A stretch of DNA of 64,000 bases, from the NCBI RefSeq assembly GCF_034190915.1, contig NW_026947503.1, positions 24,076,532 through 24,140,531 of the forward strand, given 5' to 3'. Shown piece after piece: positions 20,276-33,019 of the stretch (its first letter is position 1; each line of letters starts with the position of its first letter). Under the pieces are notes generated by a model. The model did not search any database and was not told where the DNA came from. It saw only the letters and a list, made by a program, of their open reading frames with translations. The translations under genes and the position numbers were made by a program. Source of the DNA: Cavia porcellus. Taxonomy: Eukaryota; Chordata; Mammalia; Rodentia; Caviidae.

Positions 20276-23200
20276 AACGGCAACAGAAACACCAAAATAT
20301 CACCCAGATTTTGAGGCAAATTTATTTAATGTCAATGGGCACTGGTGAGGATCATTCCCAAAATAGGCCTTACAGGCTTAGGGAGGGAGGTTTCTATGAG
20401 GTTACAAAGGGGAAGTACAGAGGTAGAATACTTACCTGTCTTTGGCCCATTCTTGTAATGTGTATCAAAGCTATTTCTAGGAGACAATGGTAACAGGAAC
20501 TGTAACAGGAGCTGAAATAAATCAGAGATCACCTAGGTAACTAACTAAAATATACTGGCTGGGGGTGGGGTCATTTTCCGCTATACCAGCTGAAGGAGGA
20601 ACGTTCTCTGAAGGAGAATATAAAGGAAACCCTGGAAAGGAAAGAGAAGGTAGCAAACACAAGCTTTGCCTATTTTATTGGGTTCCCCCCAAGGCTGGAG
20701 GCTGACCTTCCCACAGCAATTGATGTTTTAGATTCTGTTCCCAGAGAAGGGAGGATAGAAATGAAGTCTCAGCAGCAGGTTGACCCCACTAAGCTGGCTT
20801 CACCACAAGGCCCTTCATGGTATATTTCCCCCAGCATTCCTGGTGGGACTCCTTTATTTCTGGCCAAGTAACTTACATTTTGACTTCCTGCTCCTCCAGC
20901 CTCTCTCCTGGAGTTTTTATTCAGTTCCATCTCTGAACAGCCATCCTGGAAATGAAAGCTGAGTGGGGAAATGATTAAACCAGAAGGAAAGTTGCAACTA
21001 TGGAATTCCTCTTTGTTTTATAGTTTATGTGATGTTCCCAACGTCAAGTTTTATTTTTTGAACAACGACCTGGACATTTTTGGCTCTGTCAGGCCAGAGT
21101 AACACAGTAATGTGCCAGACTTGCCTGGGCTCATTAGGACGTGGCTGTTGCCCCTCCTAGACCCAGTAGGCTGGAGAGACTACACAGCATCTTTCTAGAC
21201 TGTCTCGATGCCTTATAACTAGAGGACCATGTAATATGGAAGAACTACTTCCCCAGTATACTGACAGGGTCATTTATTTACAATTCAGTAGAAATCTCAG
21301 CCAGACCCAGTGAGATATCTATAGGACTGTAAAGAGCCACCTGCATGTTATTTGCCTTTTGAAAAACAGATCTGGAAAAGAGAAAAGCATTATAAACTGA
21401 ATTAGGATCAGATTATTCAGAAAGGGGCTAACAGCTGGGAAACATTTCAAAAAGAAGTTTCATCAAAATAGTCTTCCAAGGCAGCAACCAAATTCATTTT
21501 TCTTTCAGAGCTTATTCTGTCAACATTATTTATTGCTGGGATCCAGTGTCACTAGACAGATTGACATATACTTTGTCTACAGATATTCACAGGGGATGGG
21601 ATGAAAGTCCTTGGGTTGATATGATTTGACCTGCATGTTCAAAATAATGAAACTGACCCCCAGGCATTAGTTTTCTCAGCCGCACAGGCACCTTCTAAAT
21701 GTTACCTGTAATCTATACAACAGCGGCGCTTTCTTGAGTCTTTGTGGAGCAATAAACAATTCCATTGCACCTAAGTCTCCCACTGCTCACTCCCACATGA
21801 CTGGATTCAAATTCCACCTAAGTGGCTGGTCCACAGTCAGGTCACAAGAGGGCTGCTGTTCCCACTCACTTTTCTGCTCTAAGTATAACCTTGTATGTGG
21901 ACGTGGGACCTGAAAGGCCCGACTAGAAAATGGGATTTCCTATTGAACCCAAACTGATGTAGACCCAAGTCTGAAAGCAGTAGGAACCGCCATATTCTAA
22001 AATGAGCATCGTTGGATAACTGGGGAGCAGCCATTTTCTCCCAGGGCTGAATGAGCAGCTCTTTCTCAGAGGTTTGCCTTCCAACTATTGACTCCAGGCT
22101 ACAGAGCAGAGGACTCCCAAAAGTGAGATGTGCATAACTGTAAAGTATGATGCTCTTGATGGTGAGTGAGTGTACCAACTACGGAGAGGAAGGATTACTC
22201 TGTGAAAAGAAACCAAGTGAGAAGAAACCTGAAGTATTTCTCATAATAAGTTGGGGTGCTCCTCGGAATGGAAGAGGGAAGCTTGTGCTCTGGCAAAGCG
22301 ACTGCTCAGTTGCAGAATTCAAAGGTTTCTGTCATTTACTACTGGAGCAAACCCTGACACAAGCATTCTTGGAGGACGATTTTGGAGTTATCAAGTCTAG
22401 TTTGCTTTCCTTTTCCATCCAGAGAGGGGTGCTTGGAACATCTTTCCAGAACGAGGAGGCTATATAGTACTTCTACATAGAAACTCAGTCCTGACTCATT
22501 AAAGTCAGAGGCCTCTTCCATGGGGCATGGTGATTGCCTCAGCTGTGTGCAAAGAGACTGGCCTGTGTGTGAAAGAATAGAGGTGTGTGGACTGCAGGAT
22601 TCCAGTGTGAGAGACTCTCCCTCACACTGGTGCCTGGACAGCCCCTGAAGCCTACCCTTTACATCCTGCCTCTCACCAGCACACTAGGAGTTGGACTTCA
22701 GTAGAGGCAGAGGCTAGAGCAGGCTCAGAGCCGGATTGTTGTTTCCTAACCAGAACCGTGGGCCTGGATTTCACTAGAGTAGGGAGCAGCGACGAGCCAA
22801 GCTTTAAATCAAGGTCATGGTTCAGGTTTTTTAATGAGCAAGTGTTGGTCTTCAGCCCCAAGGTAATTAGACTTAAAGAAAAGAACCATGGCCAGAAAGG
22901 AAAAGAGGGTTCACTAAAGTAAAAAGCAGTTCTCAATTGATGTGTACCTTTTAATAAACCAGGTGTAAATGATCTCATTTTTAAACTAGTACTCTCAGAT
23001 CTACCTCATAGATACTTGGCATTTTACTTCAATTATTTTTATTTATACATGGAGATAGTGTTTTATCTTTGAGGGCTGCAGAGTTTCAGTCAGAGTCTAA
23101 GCCAAATACCCATGAAGTTGTGGATTGGAATATTTGGGCCTACGACTTTGCCCCGTGGAGATGCAGCGTTCTGTTGCTGTTAACACCGTCTGTCAGACTC

Positions 23201-23780
23201 TGCATTCTCTTTGAGAAGAGACATCTGTGCTGTAACCAATCTGGTATTTCATGACTAATGTTACCTCAGGGAATGTGTTTGGGAAAATCTGGACATGACA
23301 AAGATTTTCTTCAAATGCCAGGGGCAAGTGAAAAATGGAAGATGTTCATGACAAACCAAATGTTAGGGTCATTCGGTTTTAAAATGGGAGGGAGAAACAC
23401 ATGCACGTGTGGATTTATCTGCAAAGATTCACAATTCTCTGCCCTTGGAACTATAATCAGATCATGGTGTTGGCCCTGAGGATATCCAAAAATTCCCATA
23501 TTTATTTTTGTTGCAGGTGACTCATTTTGGGGCAACTGGATACAGAGATGGGAAGGAAAAACAATTATTTTTTAAAACTATGTTTATCTAATTATGATAG
23601 TTGAGATTGTGATCAGTTTATGATACCATTAAGATGCTTAATATGATTTTTAGGGTTCTCAAGATCTTTTTAAGATAATTATTTAAAGTAGTATAATGTC
23701 TGTTATATATTTTGAGTTGAGAGGATAACTGAAATATAGATAAAGCAATATATATGAGGGGTTATGAATTTGAAACTGGG
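20276..23780. other. Single-copy intergenic DNA
   Basis: 3.5 kb with no recognised exon, repeat or RNA gene. The ORFs of 60-106 codons are unrelated to anything I recognise and lack splice or codon support. It could hold conserved non-coding elements, which only an alignment can show. Confidence 0.5.
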
Positions 23781-23784
23781 TGAA

Positions 23785-24130
23785 TGTTCATTACTGTCTC
23801 CCCAAATTCCTATAGTGAAATCCTAACCTACAAGATCAGGATATTAGGAGGTGAGACTTTTGGGAAGTGATTAGGTAATAAAGGGAGAGTCCTCATGAAA
23901 GGAATTACTCTTAGTAAAGGTCCCCAAAACCTGGTTAACTTCTTCCTCCACATGCAGACATAACAGGAAGGTGCCATCGTTGAATCAGGAAGCAAATCTT
24001 CCGTAGACACCAAACTTGTCAGTGACTTGATTTTGAACTTTGACCTTCCAGAACTTGATAAACATATTTCTATTACTTAGTTTCTCATTCCATTGTATCT
24101 TATTATAGCCACTTGAACAAACTAAGACAA
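23785..24130 (+). repeat. MLT1/MST-type MaLR LTR, + orientation
   Basis: Blocks in order: 'gtctccccaaattcctata', 'aggatattaggaggtgag', 'gggaagtgattaggtaat', 'gattttgaactttgacctt', 'tattatagccacttgaac', ending 'actaagaca'. This is the MLT1/MST layout. No partner LTR or internal region was seen next to it. Confidence 0.75.
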
Positions 24131-25708
24131 TTATAATGTTTTCTCTCCATTTTTAAATGTTTGAAAATGAAAATATACTAAAAAGCCTTTCAAGATTGCA
24201 TGAATTTAATAGTTTTTTAACATCACTTGTCAGTTATCAAAGGAAAGCCTACAATAGGGATTGTGTAATCTAGCACCCACACAGGCTAAGGAGTCTCCCC
24301 CTTGGATCTCTCTCTAGAGCAAGTTCTCATTCATTGTGTGGAAAGGACTCTTCCCACAGAGAAATCAAAGTCATGAAATGCCATATCTCTGGTTTTCCTT
24401 CCTTACATCCTGAACTTAATATGTGTGGAGGAAGCTGAACTGTCTACTCAAATGTTGGTGAACATTTTAGAGACGAGTGCCCAAAGTGCAACCCAAAATC
24501 CACTTATTGCAAAGTGCCAACACTTCAATTAAACCTGAATGCTGAGATTTTAGTTTAGAAAAACCAAGTCAAGCATTAATATCTTTTGTCTTAAAATAAA
24601 AACAACATATAGGTTTGCCACCACTGGTCTACTCATCACTGCCATTTTTGAGCAGGGTCTTTCTTGCAGAAACACTTAGTGGGCTAATGCATTTATTTGG
24701 GAATTTACTTGGGAATATAAACAGCAATTGCCTGGTTATAGTCTACTCAATTATAAATCCTCATGGCTACAGGTAAAAACATTTGGACCTCCATGAAAAG
24801 AATTTTTCAGCCTCTTCAAGCTAAAAGTTTTCACGTGGAATTTTCTTCAGGGTCTACTAATTTATAGCAGTTTCTCTTTTTTCCCTTTGGCCCTGGACAA
24901 AAGGAATGTGAGTGGAATGGGACTTTGGCTCTCATGGGGAAAGATTCTGAAGACTTTTCATTTGTTTCATTGGGAAATTCATGAGTTCCACTCAACGAGA
25001 ATGAGTTAAAAACTTTGGGTTTTATAGACAAACATAGCACCTTGCATGGAGTGACTGTATCTCTGTTGTTGGTACACAGCAGTTCTTTTTCTGTTAACAA
25101 AACCTGTCTTTCCTTTGAGGAATCCTTTATAGAGTTGCAATACGGCTGATCCCACTTCCACCTCATAGCTGGACACATGTGACAAAAGTATCTATATGGT
25201 ATCCCAATGCCAGGCAGTGCAGACGACAAGGGGTGGATATTTGTAATGACTAGAGTGATGTCCCATTAGTGAGCATGCATCTCAGCAGTTCTCAAACTTT
25301 TTCAGCTTGGCACCCTTTTATACTTTACATAGTATTGATAACTTTAAAAAAGCTACGTTTTATGGCATCAAGCCATCTTTTCTGCCATCTGGAAAAAGCC
25401 CGCCTTAGAATGAAGTCAACACAAAGGAAAGTAGCACCAAGAAATATCCCAAACCACATGATCTAAATACCTGGAACATGCCCAGACTCAGACCTCCCCT
25501 CGTACTTTTGTTATGTGAGACAGTAATGTCCTTTGTTGCCCAAAATATTTATATTGTTGTTGGAGTTATTGGACACTGTAACTTAAGGTTCATATTTGTG
25601 ATTTCTTATTATACTCATTCTAACTTTTAGAGAAATTGGGTTTTGTTTTGCAATAATGGGGAGTGTATTAAATTCAGGGCCTTTGTACTGAGCTACATCC
25701 TCAACTCC
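24131..25708. other. Intergenic stretch
   Basis: No gene. At about 25275-25480 a 'gcagttctcaaactttttcag' block suggests an old hAT/Charlie end, with low confidence. The minus-strand 132-codon ORF at 24831-25229 has no recognisable domain. Confidence 0.45.
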
Positions 25709-26077
25709 TGTTATGGTTGATACATTGTGTCAACCTGAGAAGTTTAGAAGTGTAACTGAGAGACTTAGCAGGGAGCCATATTCTCATCTTTTACAAAGCA
25801 CGGCAAGGAGATTTTGTGAATGCTCTACCTGCCCCGGGTGTGGGGATGGGATAACCTGCATACAATACAAGGGAAAAGAAGAGGCTTGCTTTCCCCCTTT
25901 TGCTCTGTCTGCCTTTTGCTCTGGCTGCTGCCTTGAAGTATTGCCCCAATGCCATGCCACCCTGCCTACAGCCAGCTGATTATGGCCCGAAACCTCCAAA
26001 AACTGTAAGCTAAATAAACCTTTCCTTCCTTAATTTTGGTATTTTGTCCCAGCAGTAAGAGAAAAGTAACAAAGACA
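25709..26077 (+). repeat. Solo LTR (ERVL/MaLR-like), + orientation
   Basis: 369 bp starting TGTTATGGTTGATACATTGTG and ending in CA at 26076-26077. An AATAAA lies in 'gagctaaataaacc'-type context near 26010. A likely 5-bp target duplication (ACTCC at 25704-25708, ACCCC at 26078-26082) has one mismatch. The same family occurs at 50713-51085 and, more distantly, at 36665-37022. Confidence 0.75.
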
Positions 26078-26188
26078 ACCCCTTTCCTTTTTTTTTTTCC
26101 TTTGGAATTACAGACACAATCACACCCATCTTCTGGGATTGTTAATAAGGCTGTGGGATTTATAACTGAGCAGACTTTAGGCTCAATT

Positions 26189-26284
26189 AATTTTTTTTTT
26201 TTTTTTTTTTGGAACTGAGGATTGAACTTGCGACCTCTCGCTTGCCAGGCAGGCACTTATGCCACTGAGCTAAATCCTCAGCCC
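26189..26284 (-). mobile_element. ID-type SINE, minus strand
   Basis: A T-run of about 22 is followed by the reverse complement of the tRNA-Ala-like body (diverged B box 'gaggattgaacttg', A box near the right end). It is flanked by a 12-bp TSD, TTAGGCTCAATT, at 26177-26188 and 26285-26296. Confidence 0.92.
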
Positions 26285-26296
26285 TTAGGCTCAATT

Positions 26297-28114
26297 CTGG
26301 CTACCTGATATACAGAAATTTAAGCAATTTGGAAGATGAAACAGTCTAGAGGAAAAAATGCTCTGAGCAGTGATGAGCCTAGACCCCATAAGTATTTTAA
26401 GAATGGATAGGCTCAGGGCAAGAACTTCTGCTCAACAAAGACTTAGAAAGTCTCACACTGAGTTGTTTAGGGACTCAAGACGCAAAGAAGTAAGCTTCTG
26501 AGCAAGAGAGCCTCAATTCCTTAGAACACCCTAAGTTTGGCTGGAATTGCATCTAAATTCCTGGTCATATCTGTGATCAGGCAGAGTGTTTGGATTTCTT
26601 CTGATTGGAAGAACCTTCCAATGTGCTCTTTCCTTCCTAAATATAGTAGTAAAACTTCTGTTATTAGTTGGGCTCAGAACTATTCAAAATAAAGACTATG
26701 CTCCCCACCTTACCTTGCAACCTGAGGTGATTATGTGACAAGGTACCAGTCAAACAATGTAAGTGAAATCATTTATTTAACTTCCAGAATGTGTCCTTAA
26801 ATCTCTTCCTCCTTCCTGCTAACTGAAATTTTATTGAGAATATAAGCAGACATGTGTGTGCCATGAATTGACCGATTAAGGATGCTAGAGAGGAAAGAAA
26901 CTGGAGGCAGTCACTGGTGACCATGAAGTCATTACATCTTTCAGGTTGGCTGCTTAACCTTGACTTTGATTGTGAAAAGAAAAGGAACTTTCACTGCTTT
27001 AACACTGGAATTATTGACATTCAAATGTAAACTAATGTGATAAAACTCAACAGACCAACCTCTGCAGATGATGTTTAGAAAATTCCTTGGTCTCCATTAG
27101 GAGACTTGCAAAATTCATCCTCAGTTTTAGGAAGGACAATCCTTGCTCACAGATCTGCTTTCTCTTCTCTTCAAAAAGCTCTAATCTTGGAAGGAAAGTA
27201 ATTAAAGCTAACACTTAGGCTTGCATTCTTGCCTTTGGAAATAAAGTTTCCCTGAAACCAATATTTGTAAGAAGCTACAGATGCTTGTCAGCAGTCTGGA
27301 GCATCTGGACCAAACTAAGAAACACGTGTGCGCACGCACATGCATGCACACATGCAAAGAGAAGAAAAGCAAGGCAGACTTTAGTCTTGTGGTTATCAGA
27401 GTTGACTGTGGTTATCAGAATTACCTGGAAAGATTGTTAAAGATTACTGGACTCTATCCCCAGCGTCTCAGATTCAGCAAGTCTCAAGTAGTGTGGGAAC
27501 ATCTGCATTTTTAACAGGCTCTGTGAACCCCTGTACTAGATGTAAATAGAAATAATTAATAAGTGACTCCTTTTGACACTGCTCTTCCCTTTGACCCTGG
27601 GAGAAATTACGAGGGGAAAAAAAACATTGACAACAATTTCTACCCACAAGACAAATTAAAGAAGAAAGTATAGAGGGAAAGAAAAAGATCCTATAGAATG
27701 CGTCTTATTTTAAAAAACACTGTGAGTGGGAGGAAGACAATCCTTTCAAGAAGGTTCTTCGGAGGCTGCAGCAGACTATAAATACACAGAAGTGGGGATG
27801 GGAGGGGCAGGAGGAACTGGCGGGAAGAAGCTCAGGCAAGTTTGCTATGCCTTGTAAAAGAGGTGGTTGGGAAAAAGTAAACTTGATTTTTTTAATGACA
27901 TAATTTAATGAATTGCTATGCTAGCACTTGAGAATTGAATCATTGTGAAACCATGTTTTGGCAGAAGAACCACAATCATTTCTAGAAATGCTTGAAAAAT
28001 TAACTCACCCATTAAAATTGTATGAGCATTAAACTATGTAAGTAAATTCAACTGCCTATTTATATTGTTGTGGTCTGAGTGTCTTCATTCTATAGCCCTA
28101 CAGTTTGCTGGTAA
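26297..28114. other. Intergenic stretch
   Basis: No gene recognised. A short purine/pyrimidine-alternating patch (gtgtgcgcacgcacatgcatgc) lies at 27327-27355. Confidence 0.5.
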
Positions 28115-28500
28115 GTGTTGTACCCCAAAAATATGATCCTGAGATGTCATCCCAAAAAATGGGGCAAAAAGTCTAAGAAAAAGGAGCACTTTATTTAAGC
28201 TGGCACTAGCAACACAGTGCAGTTGGAGTTTGCAAAGCTGTGTAACTGGGTTAAAATTTTAACAGACTTTTATCACAAAGTAAATGATGGGTGGGGAAAG
28301 AGGTACAAGGAAGACTTTTGTTTCTCTTTGCTTGAGGACAGAGAAGTTTTGCAGGAATTTATAGTCCTTTGTCAGCTAATTTCAGATAACATCTGTCCCT
28401 TGCAGAGGGGAACAATGGTTAACATATCAATCAGGTCACCCAGGAAGATGACAGAATACATAACAGTATGGGGGTGCCATAGTTAGTTTACAACAATGTG
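28115..28500 (-). repeat. Possible LTR remnant, minus orientation
   Basis: On the minus strand it has a 'gcttaaataaagtgctcc' poly(A)-signal context followed by a C/T-rich U5-like segment. The edges are not defined and the family is unknown. Confidence 0.3.
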
Positions 28501-29104
28501 GTTGGTGCTCCAGGGTGTCCAGTTGTAGAAAATAGCTGTGTTTGCGAAGGGAATTAACAGGTAATTTGGCCATATAACTTGGGCATTGGCAAACATAGCA
28601 CAGGATGATGAAGCTCTTTTTTGCTAGTGCAAAGCAGTAAGATAAAAAATTATTATGTGAAATGTTTTTAACATAGCAAAGCAAGCAAAATTAATTTATA
28701 TATTTCCAGTTTAGACTGACATCTCACTAGTTTGACTGGTGTGTACAGTATTGCTAAATATTTTCTTTTTCTCAATAGAATTCTTGTCAGAATTATATTT
28801 TGTTTCATTTTCATCTTTTATATCTTATGCTGTTTCAAGGTGAAGAATATTTGGAAGATTTATTCAAAAATGTTGGTAATAGCAGATCAGTATTTTGAAA
28901 TTCTTATTTATTTACAAGTAGAAATCATGTTGAAATTCTGTATTCGCCTTATACTGGAACATTCCCATTTCCAGGAATCTTTTGGTCTAAGTATTTAGAA
29001 AATCACTCTTTTGTGAACCTTAATATAGTGGATAATTCTTTTAAAAATTTAGGTGCATGGTTGACTTTGTGAGAACATAAGGGAATTATCTGCAAGTCAG
29101 AAAC

Positions 29105-29240
29105 AATAAATCTGGGCCAGACATAGTGGCGCATATCTATATTCCCAGAAGTAGGGAAGCAGAGGCAGGAGAATCATTGTGAGTAGCAGGCCAACCTGGA
29201 CTACATTTTGAGTTCAAGGGCAACCTGAACTACATAGGAA
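29105..29240 (+). repeat. B1/Alu-like SINE, + orientation
   Basis: It shows the 7SL-derived word order 'gccagacatagtggcgcat', 'cagaggcaggagaatcatt' and 'gccaacctggactacat', and ends in A-rich DNA. A second, shorter B1-like fragment follows at about 29300-29365 ('caagcctgggctacaca'). Confidence 0.7.
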
Positions 29241-29264
29241 GACTCCAAGGAATACAAATCCATA

Positions 29265-29430
29265 GGAAGACAAAAAGAAAAAAAGGAAAAAAAGAAAAGG
29301 AAGCTGAGGCTGAAGGATCTTGAGCGTGAGACAAGCCTGGGCTACACAGTACATCCCTGGAGAGAGAGACAAAAGGGGAGAGAGACAGGGAAAAGAAAAG
29401 GAGAAGGAAAATCAGAGGCAGAGAGGCCTG
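29265..29430 (+). repeat. Purine-rich simple-sequence tract
   Basis: Mostly A/G on the + strand, with (ga)/(aaag)-type runs between and after the B1-like fragments. Confidence 0.6.
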
Positions 29431-29544
29431 AGGTAAGTAGGCATTCATCCTGGGTGTCTGTTGGTTACTCATCCTCTGGAAGCCCCATTGTAATAGACCT
29501 TGAACATACAGCCTGGGGAACAACATCTGAGACAAAACAAAGGT

Positions 29545-29960
29545 TATGGGTTGACTTGCATCCTCCCACACTTCATGTGTTGCAATTCTAGCCCCTAGTT
29601 CATCACAATATGATCTTAAATTAAAAGTCATTGGAGATACAATTAGTTAAGATGAGTCATGCAGCAGATAATCCAATTTGAGCAGTGTTCTTAGGAAAGC
29701 AAAAAATTTAGACACAAACGTGCACACAAGGAAAATATAATGTGAAGTTGAAGGTAAGGGTTAGGATAATGCTCCGACTCACAAGGATTGCTAAAGATTA
29801 CCAGCAATTTCCAAGAGCTAGAAAAGAGGCCTGGGACAGGTTCTCCCTCAACTATCAGAGGGAACCAACTACCCACACCTTGATTTTGAACTTCCAGCCT
29901 CCAGAACTGGACTGTTTGAGCCACTCAGTTTGTGTTACTTTGTTGCTGCAGCCCTGGGGA
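29545..29960 (+). repeat. MLT1-type MaLR LTR, + orientation
   Basis: Words in order: 'catgtgttgcaattctagcc', 'cacaccttgattttgaactt', 'ccagcctccagaactggac', 'gttactttgttgctgcag'. The 132-codon ORF across it has no support. Confidence 0.75.
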
Positions 29961-30179
29961 CCAATAAAAGAGAAGAAATTGGATTATACCCTAGCCTGCT
30001 GCCTGAACCCTGAAGGGGCCACAATGCGTGACCTGTACGGGGAGGACAGCCACAGAGGACCCAGTCAAGACAAGGGATCACCCACCTCGCTTCAGCAACT
30101 TCTGTGGCCTCAAATCCTGGGGGATGAACATTTGGATTAAAATGACCCAAGACTGATAGATACCTGGCAGAAACAAATA

Positions 30180-32660
30180 CAAATTCCCTTGGATAAACAT
30201 GTTTTATTTTAAACTCAGCCCTCAAAGAAAGGTTCCAAGGATAAATTTCCAAAAGAATATGCGTCCCTGGTCAAAAATCATTAAACATTCAAGAAATAAA
30301 GTTAATGAAAACAACAGGATGCAAACACAAAACTGCAAAGAATTCAGAGACAAATTTTATATCCAAAAAGCAAACATATTTTATTTGACTTAAGAGATAA
30401 ATCATTGAAAATATGAACAAGAACATGATCTGTTGAATTTGATCATGTAGATTTAATGAAAAATGTAATCACTATTTTAAAATGAAGTTGATGGTTTAAA
30501 AGTCAGGTAAGCTACAGAAGAAATGGTGAACTAAAAGAGAGATATGAGGAAAAAAAGCAAATTGAAGATGAAAGAAAAGATGTATGGGACAATATGACAA
30601 GGACAGAAATGTACCAATTGCAAATCTAAATGGAGCCAATTAGAAAGGAAGTGATAGAAAAACATTTGAAGAGAACATTGAGAATCTTCCTGAATTGTTG
30701 AAAGACAACATTTTTTGATTAAAGAAACCAAACAAAATCCAAGTAAAAGGAAAATAAACATAACTCATAGTAAAAATAAATAGCATGGCTTCCAAAGATA
30801 TAAATATGGGAAAAGAAAAACCAAACTAGTATTATTTGCAGTGGTCCATTATTGTTGTTGTTAATCTGAGAGATCACAACAATGAAAGAAATAAAAAGCC
30901 TGTAATCACGTGACCAGAGGAAAACATCAAATTATAAGCATCTGTAGTTTTCCATGACCAACCACAGGCATTTAGAAAATAATTTTTAAAAGACTCTGTG
31001 TACCACAATAGCAAACACAATAGAGGATCCAAAAACAAACTTAATGAGAAATATGTGCGCTTGTTGTAGAAATTACAAAATCTCCCAATAAATATTTTAA
31101 AACAAACTGAACAAATGGCAATAAATACCATGCTCTTTGCAAAAAGATTCAGTATTTTTTTTTCTTCCCAAACTTAAGTCAATTTGAAACAATCTTGAGT
31201 AATATTTCAGTAGGATTTTCTTGGAACTTGACACACTTATCCTAAAACTCCTAAATGAGAGTGACTATACAAAATTAACCATGTCAATTTTGGAAAACAA
31301 AACAAAATAAATTTTCCCCAATATTAAAGCATATTATAAACATACCATATAATTATCATAAGTAAAATAATAAATAGAAAAATCAGTAAAGTTAGAAGAT
31401 ATATGTTTACATATTATTGATTTTATCTGTATGGATGGAGAGAGAAATCTTGTACATAGTAAAGTTGGGGATAGATCACTAATAAATGCTGTTAAAATAC
31501 AGCTTTTTGGTTTGGAAAAACTAGGTGAGAATGGGCATACTGGCATTTGCCTGTAGTCCTTGCACTTGAGAGGTTGAGGCAGGAAAACTGCCATGAGTTC
31601 AAGGTCAGCCTGGGCTACACAATGAAACTTTGTTTCAAAAACAAACAAACGAACAAAAAAACAAGGCAAAAATAGATTGGGTGTTTCATTCACAGCATTA
31701 CTACAGGTTTAATTCAATTAGATTAAGCATAAATATAAAAACTTAAAATTACTCAAAAAAAAGTTATCTGGAGTTCCAAAGGTAATGATATTGCTGTATG
31801 TAAAACTTTTGTAATCAACTCATAAAAATTAAAAGCCATAAAGAGAAATACTTTAAATTTGACCACATCAAATAGAATTTTATTTCAGTGAAAAATTCTA
31901 TAAAACAACAGAAAAAGACAATTTTATAAGATAAAGAATACAGGAAGCAATTCAGGACAAAATGAGCTGATTAACATAGGAAGAGACATTAAGATTCCCT
32001 AAGAATCAGAGAAAAGCAAATCTGAAAAATTTTTAAGCATCTCTCCCAAAAGAATGGCAAAGTTCAAAGATGATAGAAGAGTCGGTAAAGGGAATGGGAA
32101 AGGCAGATTCTGCCTGTTAGTATATAAATTTTGGAAGGGAAATTTGACCCGATTAATATTTGCATGCACAAACCCTGCTGCCTGGCAACTCCATGTCCTA
32201 ATACCTCTGTGTACTGAGAATGCACAAAGATGTTCAATGCAGCATTGTTTACCACAGCACAGACACAAAACGCAGACCTGGAACCAAACCAAAAGCCCAC
32301 CAATATGGAACCAATTTTGTAAACTGTGGTATTTCCAGTCTGTAAAATACTTTGTAAAAACTGAAACTGATTATCTGTTCAGACATGGTAAGAACTCCAC
32401 TTTATTGTTAAGTGGGATAAGAGGAAGAAGAAGCAATTTGAAGACTTTACATTGTTTATGCAAATATATTCCATAACACAGCAACCCATTTTCGAGATAA
32501 GGAAGAAGTACATAGAAAACAGCCTATTTGCCTCTATTTGCCCTGTTTCCCTCTGGAAAGTGTGGTAGCATAGTGTGATTGGATTACTGGGGAATTAAAT
32601 CAAATGACTTATTTGTAATTTTTTCATTTGTATAAGGAAGATATATATGAATGAAATTGA
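30180..32660 (+). mobile_element. Ancient L1 (L1M-type) remnant, + strand
   Basis: Decayed L1 in sense orientation. An A-rich ORF1/ORF2 5' part is followed by RT-thumb-region words ('caggattttcttggaactt' type near 31210). The C-terminal ORF2 block follows at 32170-32330 ('gttcaatgcagcattgtttacc', 'ggaaccaaaccaaaagcccacc'). Many stops; no ORF is usable. It is interrupted by a B1-like SINE at about 31515-31650. Confidence 0.7.
31515..31650 (+). repeat. B1/Alu-like SINE within the old L1
   Basis: Words: 'ggcatttgcctgtagtcctt', 'gaggttgaggcaggaaaac', 'caaggtcagcctgggctac', ending in an (aaac)n tail. Confidence 0.75.
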
Positions 32661-33008
32661 TCTTTTTAATTGCAAGAAATACAAAGTATGAATATCAGTT
32701 TTCCTCAAATAAAAGTACAGTTTTATTCTTCACAACAAAGCAATTTCCAGTAGAATCTTGTAGCTATGAGTTTTCTACACAAATGTCAGGTTACCAGGAT
32801 CCCATTTACACACATCTTTTCTCCTCTGCATGTGCTAGATAAAGCAAAGTATGCCTGCTCATTGAGAAATAGCAAGAGGCAGGAGATTTAAAATTATAAT
32901 TGAGCTAGGATCCTTGCTGACAGGTACAGCACTATTGTCTCTACATATTCACCTCCAGCATTCCATCCAAGACGGCCAACCTTGGGAACAAGCCAGAACC
33001 CTCCCTTT

Positions 33009-33019
33009 GAGCAACTTTG
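33009..33019. repeat. TSD left copy of L1 3'UTR-only insertion
   Basis: GAGCAACTTTG, identical to 34347-34357. Confidence 0.85.

Noticed and set aside
29742..30140. 132-codon + ORF
   Set aside because: It lies across an MLT1-type LTR, and its frame is not conserved with anything recognised.
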